DNA of 64,000 nucleotides from Pictodentalium vernedei (taxonomy: Eukaryota; Mollusca; Scaphopoda; Dentaliida; Dentaliidae): NCBI GenBank assembly GCA_031216915.1, contig CM062290.1:378182718-378246717 (forward strand), given 5' to 3'. The translations under genes and the position numbers were made by a program. Position 1 is the first letter of the stretch; each line of letters begins with the position of its first letter. Below the pieces are notes generated by a model, which was not told the DNA's origin, did not search any database, and worked only from the letters and a program-made list of their open reading frames with translations. Below are positions 1 to 9,603 of this stretch, piece by piece.

Positions 1-2
1 CA

Positions 3-350
3 AAAACGGCGATTGTGCGTAGAATTAATTTCTGACATTTTTTGTGGTACCTTACTAGCAAAGTAAGGAGGGATTAAACGGTGGTACATCTTACAAAAAC
101 GCTTGTGATTAGGGCGCCTATTCTGCAGGGTATTCCAGCAAGTCTCGACGTATAAGAACTCTTTACTAGCACTGATAGTTGCTCCAATAACAATCCCGAC
201 TGTAGCTGGTTGGATTTTCTCTATGTTTGCAATCTCATATTCACTGCAGTTATCCCAAACGGAATCGGTGTATTCCAGTAAGGGTCTGACAAACACAAAG
301 TGAATCGTTTCCAAAACACTTCGATCAAGTTCAGATTTATGCATCCTCAT
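3..350 (-). pseudogene. C-terminal fragment of a non-LTR retrotransposon reverse transcriptase
   Basis: An open minus-strand frame of about 116 codons runs off the left edge of the window. It reads like the region just after the reverse transcriptase core of CR1/jockey-type LINEs: a match to the family pattern RPLLEYxxxVWDNC (here RPLLEYTDSVWDNC), then an IEKIQ stretch, then a block with LQNRRxxHK and KMYH. The start given is the first Met, and the frame stays open a little upstream without LINE character. No catalytic FADD/YADD box lies in the window. It is a 5'-truncated or divergent copy. The clade is inferred from motif pattern only. Confidence 0.6.
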
Positions 351-839
351 GATGTCTGTACGGACACATTCTTTAGAGCAATCGTTTTCAATATGATTAG
401 GCAAAATTTTAGGCAATAGACCCCGGGTTCAGGTTGGATGTTTAGTCTTCGCGATTATCCCTTCTCAAAGAATATGAGTCATTACAGTACAGCCACCGTG
501 GACTGGGGTTCCGGACATTTTCCCCCAGGACATTTTCCCCTAAAAACGTGTCACCTAGGGCATTTTCCCCTAATTTCAAATGAGAGGGTGGACATTTTTC
601 CCTAGTTAGGAAGAAAAGAGTGGACATTTTCCCCAAACTAAAAAAAATTGAATTTCAAGATTTTATTACAAGAAAAAGAAAGAATTTGTTCCATTTAATA
701 TCACACTATTTTCAAAGTACTGAATAAAAATGAAATAGGCATAGATAATTCATACAATATCAAGTTGAATTACTGTATAAACAGTAAGCTAGTCGATCTG
801 TCACACACAGTGTGCTGTATTTCATGACAATATCAAGCT

Positions 840-1178
840 GCACTGCTGTAATAATAACACGTTGGCAGGCCACTGATTTGTCGCGGTTCTCGTATGAGAA
901 GGCCTTGGTTACCCCTGTTCTACCAAGTGCCTCTCTATTCCCACCCTTCTTCTCTCCTCCCAACACTCATAGACGAACTGCTTGAGGACATCCCTTGCCC
1001 CATTCTTCCCAATCTCTCCGATTAGCATATTAACCCTCTCCTTTGAGTCGCCCCTTAACCTCGTGTCCTTCATTCTCCCATCCAACTTCCCCATTATACT
1101 CCCAGTGAATTTTGTTCTTTTAGACTGGTATTTTGGGCATTCTAAAAGAAAGTGTTCCAGGGTTTCCACCACGCCCAA
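840..1178 (-). pseudogene. 3' end of a LINE ORF (C-terminal fragment)
   Basis: The minus-strand frame (about 909-1178) contains ETLEHFLLECPKY, the His/Cys pattern near the C terminus of many LINE pol proteins, followed by a charged tail. A second, decayed copy of the same sequence lies on the plus strand at 24841-25135. The two align through the tail, past the stop codon, so they are copies of one LINE 3' end. This fragment lies within element A. The upstream reverse transcriptase is absent. Confidence 0.55.
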
Positions 1179-1586
1179 ATTGCTGTATAAACAGGAAGCT
1201 GGATGGTATGTGCTTTGCTACATTGTGAGATGAAGATTTTAATGGTACTATAAGGTGATAATTTAAAGCCATGGGCTACTTGGGTTTACTGATAATTGGT
1301 TGGGCAACAAGTACTTGCACCAAGGTGAAGAAACACAGAGGGGTGGGAGAAACAGAGAGGGGTGGGGCACAATGATAATACATAGATACAACTCGTAATA
1401 TAATTTTATGGGTTTGTACTTTCTTCATGTCCTTCATGCATGAGAATCCAGGACAAAATGCCAATGGAGAAAATGCCAATGGACAAAGTTCCAATCAGAC
1501 AAAATGCCAACCTGACAAAATGCCAATCGGACAAAATGCCAATCGAATCTAATACTGAAGTACAAATAAGAGAAACATAAAGTGAA

Positions 1587-1815
1587 TTAACCCTTTACCC
1601 AATGAATCGTACGCATCCGCCCGCGTAATATGCAAATTCAACAGCTGAAAAAATATTATTTTTCGAAAAATTTCAACAAAACCATATCATGTGACCCCTC
1701 TTTGGAACGAGCTCGTCGATCACATGATATGGTTTTGTTGAAATATTTTGAAAAATTTAAAAAATGATATTTAAAATAATAAATTTGAAATCGTCTGCGT
1801 TGGGTAAAGGGTTAA
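1587..1815. mobile_element. TTAA-flanked palindromic MITE, subtype A (family P)
   Basis: Family P has ends TTAA-CCCTTTACCYAAC and GTTRGGTAAAGGG-TTAA and a central palindrome built on GGAACGAGCTCGTTCC flanked by GACCCCTC/GAGGGGTC. The TTAA target and CCC-starting ends are those of piggyBac-type elements, so it is probably a non-autonomous piggyBac derivative. Subtype A has CATGTGACCCCTC and AACAAAACCATATCATG in its arms. Subtype B has GGTTATGACCCCTC and a TTTTTGTCTCAAAAACATAG arm. In this copy the right half of the central palindrome is mostly lost. Confidence 0.8.
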
Positions 1816-1984
1816 ATGTTTATTGTGCAATAATATTAGCACTTTATCAGACAACATTTATTGAATATTTTCCAAACAAATACAATAGCATAACATAGGA
1901 TAATATATGTACACAACTTATACATTTCTTAAACTTTTGTGGTTATGTTTTTGAAAATTTTACAATGGTTTCCATAAATTTCCT

Positions 1985-2500
1985 ATAGGTTAAGCCTTTA
2001 CCTAACAAAAAGTAGACAAATATCAAGACAACTGACTTAACCATTTCTTTTTTTACCATACACAGATTTAAAAAAAAAGTTTTAAAGTTTTCAAATTTCA
2101 ACTAATAATTATGAACAATCTCAATAAAACTATACTTTCAATGCATTGCACTTAGGTTAAACATTTACTTAACAAAAAAGCAAAAATATCAAGACTTAAC
2201 CCCTTACCTAATACAGCTTTTTGAGAAATAAATTCAAGTTTCAGTTTCTAACCCATAATTCTGAACATGTTCCATAAAACTATATTTTCAATACATTGCC
2301 CTACTTTACACAAAGGAAACAAAAAAATCAAGTCAATATACTTAACCCTTTACCTACCACAACATTTAAAAAAATATTAAAGTTTCAATTTTCAACCCAC
2401 AACTCTGAACATGTTCCATAAAACTATACTTTCAGTACTTCGCCTTACCTACAAAAAGGCAAAAACATCAACAAAATTGACTTAAACCTTTACCTAAAAC
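1985..2500. repeat. Diverged tandem array, unit about 140-160 bp
   Basis: Successive units start with variants of CTTAACCCTTTACCTA at about 2035, 2195, 2341 and 2481. Each carries a block like GAACATGTTCCATAAAACTAT. The first bases of each unit match the end of MITE family P, although the rest does not. It lies inside element B. Confidence 0.6.
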
Positions 2501-2613
2501 AGCTTTTCTGGGCAATACAGAGTACATCCCCAAACACAGCTCAAGTACATAAAAGAAAATATACTGAGACACGTTTTTCATTCAGCAGCAGAAAGTGATG
2601 TCAGATACATGCA

Positions 2614-2828
2614 TCTGGGGTGTATAGGGACAGAGGTATGAATAGGGACAGAAAATTGAAAAGTTATTTCAAATTTGTAATCATGCCTAGATATTTTTTT
2701 AAGAATCTTTATATATTATTTCCAGATGGGTCTATAAGTGAAGAAAAAAATATCTAGGCGTGTTTACAAAACTTGAAATAACTTTTCAGTTTTCTGTCCC
2801 TATTCATACCCCTGTCCCTGTACACCCC
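2614..2828. repeat. Long hairpin (inverted repeat) inside element B
   Basis: The arms of roughly 80 bp begin with GTATAGGGACAGAGGTATGAA and end with its near complement before ACACCCC. They are separated by about 45 bp. Probably a small foldback element. No protein is coded. Confidence 0.6.
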
Positions 2829-3479
2829 AGTTTACGGTACGGAAATTTCCATGTAATCCACATAGTATCACTTTTTATAATGCAGTGACCAAGTCCTTTC
2901 ATAAAATCCTCTAAAGATTTATCACCAGCTTCTTTTGACTGATAAATATTTTGAAGTCTTTCTTGGTTTCTTTTTTTTAAATCCATTGGCATTTTGTCTG
3001 ATTGGCATTTTGTCCGGTTGGCATTTTGTCCGATTGGCATTTTGTCTGATTGGCATTTTGTCCATTGGCATTTTGTCCGCACACCATGCATGGAGGCTAT
3101 ACAAATCCATACAATTATATCATGTATATTATCGTTGTTTGATTTATCATAGTTTTAATCGTGCTACTTGCAAAATGTATATTATTATCTTGTGCTAGCT
3201 ATTTAAAAAAGAATAAACTATTACATGAAACCTTAATTACATTTTTATTTTTATTCTTCCAATTTTTTTTCTATTTTATTCCATGAGAAATTAAAAAAAA
3301 AATCTATGGGAACATGTTCTGGGTGAAAAATCTAGGAGTAATCAGTCTAGGGGAAAATGTCCGGGAATGAATAATTAGGGGAAAATGTCCTATGGAAAAT
3401 GCCCTAGGGGATAATGTCCTAGTGGGAAATGTCCTAGGGGTAAATGTCCTAGGGGAAAATGTCCTGGACCCCGTGGACT

Positions 3480-4163
3480 AATCATAATTCACGCGTGGGC
3501 AGTACGAAAATGTCTGATGATTATTCCTATAATTTGTGTTTGCAAACTAATATTATTGCGTCTGTGGAAATACTTCCCTCCCCTAAGAAAGTGATCAGTC
3601 TGTAAGATAAAAAAAACCTGGTCCTTGTTAACAAATATACCCCTATAAAAATAAAAGTCCAATTATCAATGATTTCTTGATGTCAGGATCCATTGAATTT
3701 TTCACAAAATCAAGTCATGGCTGCTTTTAAGCGAGATATGCATTTTCAGGTTTCATTTTATATGAGTACAAGGTACACAGCTTGGCTATATAGGAATGCG
3801 CGTGTACCAAGATTACAAACTTATTCGAGCAAATCTATACAAACCATTTTTCACATTGCCAGTTTGTAAGCCGATAATTGATCACGTCGCTTCATTTAAT
3901 CATTGTTAATTAGTTGTTAATCCAATTGTTAAAACATTGTTATGGAGTCATCTTTTGTTCTTTCCGTCTATTATTTGGCATATTTTCTGCGGAGGTCCAT
4001 TATTTCTAAACGGTGTCCATTGTTTTACCGGTGACGCCAAATTAGTTGCAAAAACTGTCCATTATTTCAAGAATAGAGAGTTTCCGCATATGAATGGGCT
4101 GCTATATGTAATACAATGGACTCGTGACACCAGAGTACGAACATTCTAATTATCACTTTAATT
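3480..4163. other. Anonymous sequence between element A and the ORF1-only retroelement
   Basis: No gene is recognised. An 80 bp stretch at about 3520-3600 (TCCTATAATTTGTGTTTGCA onward) recurs at about 27540-27620, so at least part is repetitive. The 5' end of the retroelement whose ORF starts at 4164 must lie in here, but I see no clear boundary. Confidence 0.4.
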
Positions 4164-4964
4164 ATGGAAACACTGGAACTACCAGCGCGACTGAAGAGAA
4201 CAATTGCAGCTCTGGGCATCTCTTGCCCTGTCACCTGGACTGTCCAGGAGACAGGCAAGAGAGTCCATCTGAACTTGCAATTCATCGTTGAAGAGCACAA
4301 CACCACCACACCTTCTTCGGGGAGAGGTAGCACCTTTGGTGAGAGGAACCCCTCTCACACTGGTCCTCACCCGAAGAAGCCTGGACCTGGCCCTGAAAAG
4401 GAAAAGAAGAAGAGCAAGAAGAAAAAGAGCCCATCCACCAGGCGCCGGGATGCCCGGCGGCTGGAGATGTTCCTGAAAAAGAAGAAGAAAGAGAAAGCGG
4501 AAGAGAAGACGGAGGAGACCACTACCATTTCCTCCCCTCCAACTCCTGTGACTCCCATCCACTCCCCAGCTACCTCTCCTTTGAGGAGAAACCTGGAGGA
4601 TGACGATGTCACCAGCGAGTCGGAGACGGAATCGGAAACTGGTTCTCTGATGTCTCCCTCTCCAATTTCATCCCCCTCTCTGGATCAGGAACAGGCACGG
4701 ATACTCTTTGATCAAATCCGCAGCCTAAGAGAAGACATCAGGGCAACAATAGAAGAAACTAAAGACCACAACAAGACCACGACGGCACTCATAGAACAAC
4801 GCAACAGCCACAGCACCAACACTCCTAAAGCAGCAAGGACTCGACCATTCCACCCCAGTCAGTCCTCCATTATCAACAGCCCAACTACACCAACAACTAC
4901 CACAGTCTCTCCTTCTCAGCCACCTCCACCCAAAAAGAAGAAAAAACGGCATAGACGACGCTAA
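4164..4964 (+). CDS. ORF1-like basic protein of a short retroelement (half-LINE)
   Basis: An intact 266-codon ORF. The N-terminal ~50 residues could form a small folded region. Codons about 50-72 contain the shared structured RNA motif, read here as GRGSTFGERNPSHTGPHPKK. Then come Lys/Glu-rich segments with a KKSPSTRRRDARRLEMFLKK block, a type common in LINE ORF1-like or companion proteins. A Ser/Pro/Thr-rich part, a possible short coiled coil (about 175-205) and a final poly-Lys/Arg tail follow. The basic patches suggest nucleic-acid binding. No endonuclease or reverse transcriptase follows. The 3' UTR matches that of the full-length LINE at 9.6-14.25 kb, so this is probably an ORF1-only, trans-mobilised relative. 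A role is inferred, not shown. Confidence 0.65.
   Translation: METLELPARLKRTIAALGISCPVTWTVQETGKRVHLNLQFIVEEHNTTTPSSGRGSTFGERNPSHTGPHPKKPGPGPEKEKKKSKKKKSPSTRRRDARRLEMFLKKKKKEKAEEKTEETTTISSPPTPVTPIHSPATSPLRRNLEDDDVTSESETESETGSLMSPSPISSPSLDQEQARILFDQIRSLREDIRATIEETKDHNKTTTALIEQRNSHSTNTPKAARTRPFHPSQSSIINSPTTPTTTTVSPSQPPPPKKKKKRHRRR
4312..4379 (+). ncRNA. Structured RNA motif, copy a (inside the ORF1-like gene)
   Basis: The outer stem CTTCTTCGGG pairs exactly with CCCGAAGAAG, then GAGG pairs with CCTC. The left strand carries TAGC, then ACC facing GGT. The apical stem GTGAGAGG/CCTCTCAC has an AACC loop. The other five copies keep TAGY-ACC and GGT but have different, still complementary, stems. 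The fold was worked out by eye; no energy calculation was done. Confidence 0.65.
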
Positions 4965-5039
4965 AACCATCACAGACACCTGCCGAGTACCTGAACCTTC
5001 TCCTCCTTTGATACACCTAGACATATGATACCAACCATC

Positions 5040-5140
5040 TACAGTCACCGAGGGTCGAAAGGGGCTTTTCCCCCATATCGTCCCTGCGCGCCTTCGGCGC
5101 GTCAAACCATTTCGTTCGACACCAGAGTCATTCGCACATT
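5040..5140 (+). other. 3' end of the short retroelement: two hairpins
   Basis: GGGTCGAAAGGGG..CCCC is followed by GTCCCTGCGCGCCTTCGGCGCG, a GC stem closed by a UUCG-type loop. The same order occurs at about 14180-14245 in the full-length LINE, with a different first-hairpin sequence (GGGATTTATAAATCCC). A conserved 3' stem-loop is the usual recognition site for LINE reverse transcriptase, so both elements are probably copied by the same enzyme. Confidence 0.6.
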
Positions 5141-5191
5141 CGGAGTCCAAAATGACAGCAACAACAGCAGTCAGCACGTCCTGCGGCCGAC

Positions 5192-5570
5192 ATGGAAATA
5201 CCAGCGGATATCCAGAGAGCCCTGCTAAAACTGAGTGATGCTCATCCACTTGCTTGGGTTCCCAAGTAAAAAGCGAGAACATCCTGCTAACAGCGATATT
5301 CGTGGGAGATAAGCTTAGGCCACCTCCTGCGAGAAAAACAATAACACCATTGGTCCTCACTCGAAGAATACTGGACCAATCACCACAGAAAAGAAGAAAA
5401 AGAAGAGTCCATCAACAAAGCGAAGGATCGCCCGTAGCTTGAAGGTTTTTTTTTCTGCGAAAGAAGAAGGACGCGAAGGAAGAGAAGACGGGAGAGATGG
5501 TCACAACCACCATGGCACATTCCCAATTCAATGAACCATTGACCAAAAAAAAAAAACTCAAACAGGTGAT
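5192..5570 (+). pseudogene. Decayed second copy of the ORF1-like gene
   Basis: Starting at ATGGAAATACCAGCGG the sequence follows the order of the intact copy at 4164. It has a similar N terminus with an early stop, the right half of the RNA motif (CACCATTGGTCCTCACTCG), then the Lys-rich segment with KKKKSPSTKRRIARSLK-like coding. Several frameshifts and internal gaps break it. It directly follows the 3' end of the first copy, in tandem. No 3' hairpins are seen after it. Confidence 0.6.
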
Positions 5571-6365
5571 GGGAGAGGGTTTAAAGATAACTTAGTGTTA
5601 CGGCTGTGGCCGCATATATCTTCCCAGGCGCCTGCGACACCAAAACCAACATACCATTAACACCAGAGTTCTTATAAAGCACGAATGCGCAATTTAAAAT
5701 AAAGTCAATGGAAGCGAAAAATATGGATCAAGCGAATTCTGAAGGGAAGAAACGATATTTCCATTACCAAGAAAGGCTGTTCCATTGTATTTCAGAATAT
5801 AAACAATAAAAGTGACAGAAATGGAACAGTATGTCTATTTTTAAACATTTTGCAATTTCGATTCTGCATGAAGCTATCAGAAAATTTCCCGACAGTCATC
5901 CAAGGAGTGAATAAAACTTGAGTATATCTAACCTTAACACACGGTACAACCGTCTCCCCACGTGGGCAGTCGGGAGTAAGTGTTTTGCTCAAGGACAAAG
6001 CGCAGAATGCGCGAGTACCGTCGACCTTTCGATTAAAGTCCTCTAAACATCGAGTCACCACACCCCATCATGAGACGCAATTGGAGAGCTTTGACATGTA
6101 TTAAGGAATTCAGACATCCCACAATTTATAGGAGTTGCACTTCGATTTTAAGGGATGGGTACTAATATGTAACCCGGCCATTCGTGAGCTGAATCTTTGC
6201 CAGTCATCGCAATATTTCCGTAGAAATCCTTTGCATCGGTCAGATGGAAAACGCATGAGCGCAGAAAAAAAAATTGAAAGTGGATTTCATGTGTTTGCCT
6301 CTAATATTGGTGCAATGACCAATAACGTCTGTCAGATAAAATAAGCCGTTAAGTAACACGGACCT
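5570..6365. other. Anonymous sequence with a decayed SINE head
   Basis: No gene. About 5930-6065 matches the 5' half of the tRNA-headed SINE on the minus strand (CACGTGGGCAGTCGGGAGTAAG, as in 8360-8385), badly decayed. The rest is unrecognised. Confidence 0.45.
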
Positions 6366-8041
6366 TGTTACAACCGATAATGTTACAACGCCGCATAATG
6401 TTACACCAACGCATAATGTTACAAAAAATGTAGTAAACAACCGATAATGTTATAAACTCCGCATAATGTTATAACTTTTTTCAACCCGTTATGTTGTAAA
6501 AATCGACGCATAATGTTATAACTTTTTTCAACCTGTTATGTTACAACAAATTAACCGATAATGTTATAACTTCAATAAACCCACGGAATCCCCTTTTTCG
6601 TCGTACGAAGCAATGAAAGCTATCCTTCATACGTCTCATACTCTCATTAAGGATACTATCCTACCTTTATTTGGGAGTGTTTTCGGGAGTGTTTGGGTCA
6701 GTTTTCTGAAGATTGTCGGGTTGTTTGGATTAATTCAATATCTATTGTCGGGTTGTTAAGGGTGAGACGAAGCACGTGCCCACATAACATACATGCGCTG
6801 CGCATACGCACTCCTACCACCTATTATCACGATAATGACGTCACAACATGGCCACCCACGTGCACTATCATGACAACTTAACATGACCGCCCAGTCACGT
6901 GACATGACGTCACTTCCGGGGTCCTGTCCCGGGGTCCTACAGAATGGCTCATTTTCAACATACATAACTACTCAACACCATCACCAACACCGCCACAACA
7001 CCAACATCAACACAACTCCTCCTCCACAATCTCCTCCTTCTCCCAATACTGCCTGTTCTAGTGATTCCGCCTTTTCCAGAACCTGTAATCCCAAATTCAT
7101 CACTTCCACTTCTCCCAACATCTCCGCCATCTATATTATCATACCGTCTAGTACTACTCCCTTATAGCATTCTCAGATAGCCTTCTCTGCACAATCACCC
7201 TGATGTACTAATCCATGACCTCCTCTCTTTCTCAGCCTAATCCCTGCCCACCCCTTTCAATCCTCCTAAACCCCATTCCTCTTCCTACCCAGTCTCGCAT
7301 CTTATTCTTGTTCCGTGCGACACTACCAACCCGCCACCTTCACCATATGTACCTCGCTCCATCCAACTTTTCGACCTTTTTTAACTCCACCTCATTTTTG
7401 TTCACTGTTAGTTGTTAAAATGTCAAATTAATGAACAATAAGATATTCTAATGACTAAGAAATATGCGACAAATGAGTTTTAGATGCCCAAAACAAGCAG
7501 GAACAGAGGCATTTGCCCATCACCAAAGGCGTCAGAGACTATGGTACACTACATTTCTGGAAGCGGAGACTGCGTATGTTAGTAAACATACAACCGAATA
7601 AAATAGCACCCCTCCCCCACCACCCCCGCCTTCACCATGTTGGGCACTGAGTGATCATGCTAATGGCGTCACACGATTGAGATACCAGGATAATCCGCGT
7701 CTATGTAAAGTGACTAGGTAATTCTATGATAAATATCCGGGAGTTGGGGGGGGGGGGGGGGGTCTCCTCGCCTTAACCAGAGCAGAAACTTTTAGTATAA
7801 ATATTACATAGCTTTATGCGGCAATAAATGGTAAGTGGTAAAGTCCATCTACAATAGCTGTAACTGGAATTAGTATACAGAAGTTATAACATTGTCAGTT
7901 AATTTGTTGTAACATAACGGGTTGAAAAAAGTTGTAACATTATGCGGAGTTTATACATTATCGGTTGTTTACTACATTTTTTGTAACATTATACGTTGGT
8001 GTAACATTATGCACCGTTGTAACATTATCGGTTGTAACAAA
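6366..8041. mobile_element. MULE-like DNA element D, non-autonomous
   Basis: Long inverted ends, about 205 bp left (6366-6570) and 170 bp right (7868-8041), are built of alternating units CCGATAATGTTATAAC and GCATAATGTTACAAC. The units keep the same order in both arms, and the left arm has one extra unit. Outer ends are TTGTTACAACCGATAATG and its exact complement. I find no convincing target duplication. The interior has no transposase, and holds a run of about 17 G near 7746 and a CRE-like TGACGTCA near 6905. Confidence 0.7.
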
Positions 8042-8049
8042 CCTCTCCA

Positions 8050-8121
8050 TTAACCCTTTACCTAACCTGAATAGTCAAGTACATGACATGTTCTTGGATA
8101 TTCAGGTGAAGTAAAGGGTTT
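8050..8121. mobile_element. Minimal family P-like MITE (about 70 bp)
   Basis: TTAACCCTTTACCTAACCTG, about 30 bp of arm, then CAGGTGAAGTAAAGGGTTT. It has the ends of family P without the central GGAACGAGCTCG palindrome. The right TTAA has changed to TTTG. It lies between element D and a SINE. Confidence 0.55.
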
Positions 8122-8129
8122 GAATAGAA

Positions 8130-8488
8130 TTTATTTATTTATTTTATCTGGGTCTAACGACACTTACGACAGCCAGGGTGACCTCGTGTCGGACAGTTTT
8201 ACGGTTGGAGGAAGCCGGAGTACCCAGAGGGAACCACCCAGCAACGGCGAGCAACTGTCAGACTTCCAAAGTACTAGTCCATACAAACAGGAATAATATT
8301 GGTTGAAGACAAGTGCACTATCGACGTGCAGTACGGCTTAGTACAGAGAGCCATCGTGCCCCCACGTGGGCAATCGGAATTAAGTGCCTTGCCTAAGGAC
8401 CCAACGCAGTTATCCCTGGCGGGGATCGAACCGTAGACATTTCAGCTTGAAGTCTAATGCCGGAACAACTGAGCCACCGCGCTCCCGA
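8130..8488 (-). mobile_element. tRNA-headed SINE (copy S3), minus strand
   Basis: Read on the minus strand: tRNA-like head with GTGGCTCAGTTG (box A) and GGTTCGATCC (box B), a body containing CCCACGTGGGCA, GCAGTACG and CCGGCTTCCTCC blocks, and an ATTT/AAAT tail. Flanked by TTTGAATAGAA (8119-8129) and TTTGAAAAGAA (8489-8499), a near-perfect target duplication. The left duplication overlaps the end of the small MITE, so the SINE is younger. Confidence 0.8.
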
Positions 8489-8489
8489 T

Positions 8490-8855
8490 TTGAAAAGAAA
8501 GCGACACTTACAAAAAATCCTTACATAACTAAAAGTGTTAATTTCTTTACTCCAAAATATAACTTATGATCCATCATTGAGCGGGCTCGACACAATGATA
8601 AAAACGCGAAAAAAAACTTGAATGGCAATTTTTGTAAATAAGCCTGGGCAGATATAGCCGTCGCATTTGGTGAGGAGTTAACTTGTGGCTGTGTGTAAGT
8701 TAAAAAACTTTCCGATTCTGCGCGAGGGACGGTTCTGCCATGTCCCAATATTACTTTAAAGACAGATCTGAGTCAAACGGGCTGAAACATGTTCCTGTAT
8801 TTTCACCCTGATATTTCTTGGGTCATTGTGCTAAAATACATGTATACTCTCACCC
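8490..8855. other. Unassigned spacer before MULE C
   Basis: No gene, RNA or repeat family recognised in this stretch. Confidence 0.4.
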
Positions 8856-8999
8856 GACCGGACGTTTCGGCCACGGACGTTTCGGCCACGGACGTTTCGG
8901 CCTAGGACGTTTTGGCCACGGACGTTTCGGCCAATTGGAGATATTTCTCACAATATATGAGATTTTTCTATTATTATTTTTAAATTTTTTTACTTTATT

Positions 9000-9600
9000 T
9001 TTTTTATTTATTTTATTTATTTATTTTTTTTTTCTTTTGAATGTTCATTTTTTTTATTTAAAACATGAACAGATTTTTCATAGGGATAGTTATAATCATT
9101 AACTATTATGTTTTTATAGTAATATTACTTCAACCTACCTGTCAGCTTACTACATTTTATGTGTGTTTCCATAACTATTTAGCTTCAGCTTTTGATTATT
9201 AGCAGAATATTTCATTTAGGCTTCCTCTTTTGTCAGGGAGTGTTTTTACAGCAATTGGACTGGAGTTTTTGAGATCAATGAATTTTTAGGTCTCCTTGTG
9301 TTTTTGTAGTTAGAGCAATTGACAAGAAATTGTCCTTTTCTTTATACCTGCCTTATGTGGCTTCAAAGAGGGTTTTGTTTTTTATATAAATACTCCATGT
9401 TATCATACTCTCCTCATATAAATAAAGAAAAAGACCCGAGAGAAATAAAAAAATACGTATGCAAAGAAGTGTCAGAAAACATCAGCCAGATATACAAAAC
9501 AACACTGCATAAAGATGTATTACAGAACATAGCATTCAGTCACTAAAACAAACAACCAAGAGAAGAAGAAAAACTACGTTAAACAAACACCAGCCTACTA
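9000..9600. other. Low-complexity T-rich stretch and probable LINE 5' UTR
   Basis: 8990-9060 is T-rich low complexity. The stretch from about 9540 to the ATG at 9604 is A/C-rich like the LINE coding strand and is probably its 5' UTR. The exact LINE start is not visible. Confidence 0.4.
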
Positions 9601-9603
9601 ATC

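Larger units (their letters stand above)
1443..3084. mobile_element. MULE-like DNA element B, nested in element A
   Basis: Inverted arrays of the monomer GGACAAAATGCCAAT occupy about 1451-1546 (left) and 2985-3079 (right, reverse complement), with five to six units each. CATGCATG lies directly outside both ends (1435-1442 and 3085-3092), a probable target duplication, though this word is its own complement and so weaker evidence. There is no coding sequence. The interior holds a TTAA MITE, a diverged tandem array and a long hairpin. It sits inside element A, so it inserted later or the two travel together. Confidence 0.65.
505..3470. mobile_element. MULE-like DNA element A, non-autonomous, with monomer-array inverted ends
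   Basis: The ends are inverted arrays of a roughly 15 bp monomer, GGACATTTTCCCCTA, with spacer variation. The left array is about 515-630 and the right array, in reverse, about 3348-3466. The outermost bases pair as inverted repeats (left GGGGTTCCGGACATTTTCC, right complement GGGGTCCAGGACATTTTCC). The 9 bp word CCGTGGACT flanks both sides (496-504 and 3471-3479), the target-duplication length typical of Mutator-like elements. No transposase is visible inside, and another element of the same design (B) is inserted in it. Confidence 0.75.

Noticed and set aside
4312-4379. Hammerhead or HDV-like ribozyme as identity of the RNA motif
   Set aside because: The hammerhead core (CTGANGA, GAAA) is absent, and the strand order does not fit the HDV nested pseudoknot. 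The motif is left unnamed.
4725-5360. A 211-codon minus-strand frame
   Set aside because: Antisense to the ORF1-like gene and its 3' UTR, with no recognisable domain.
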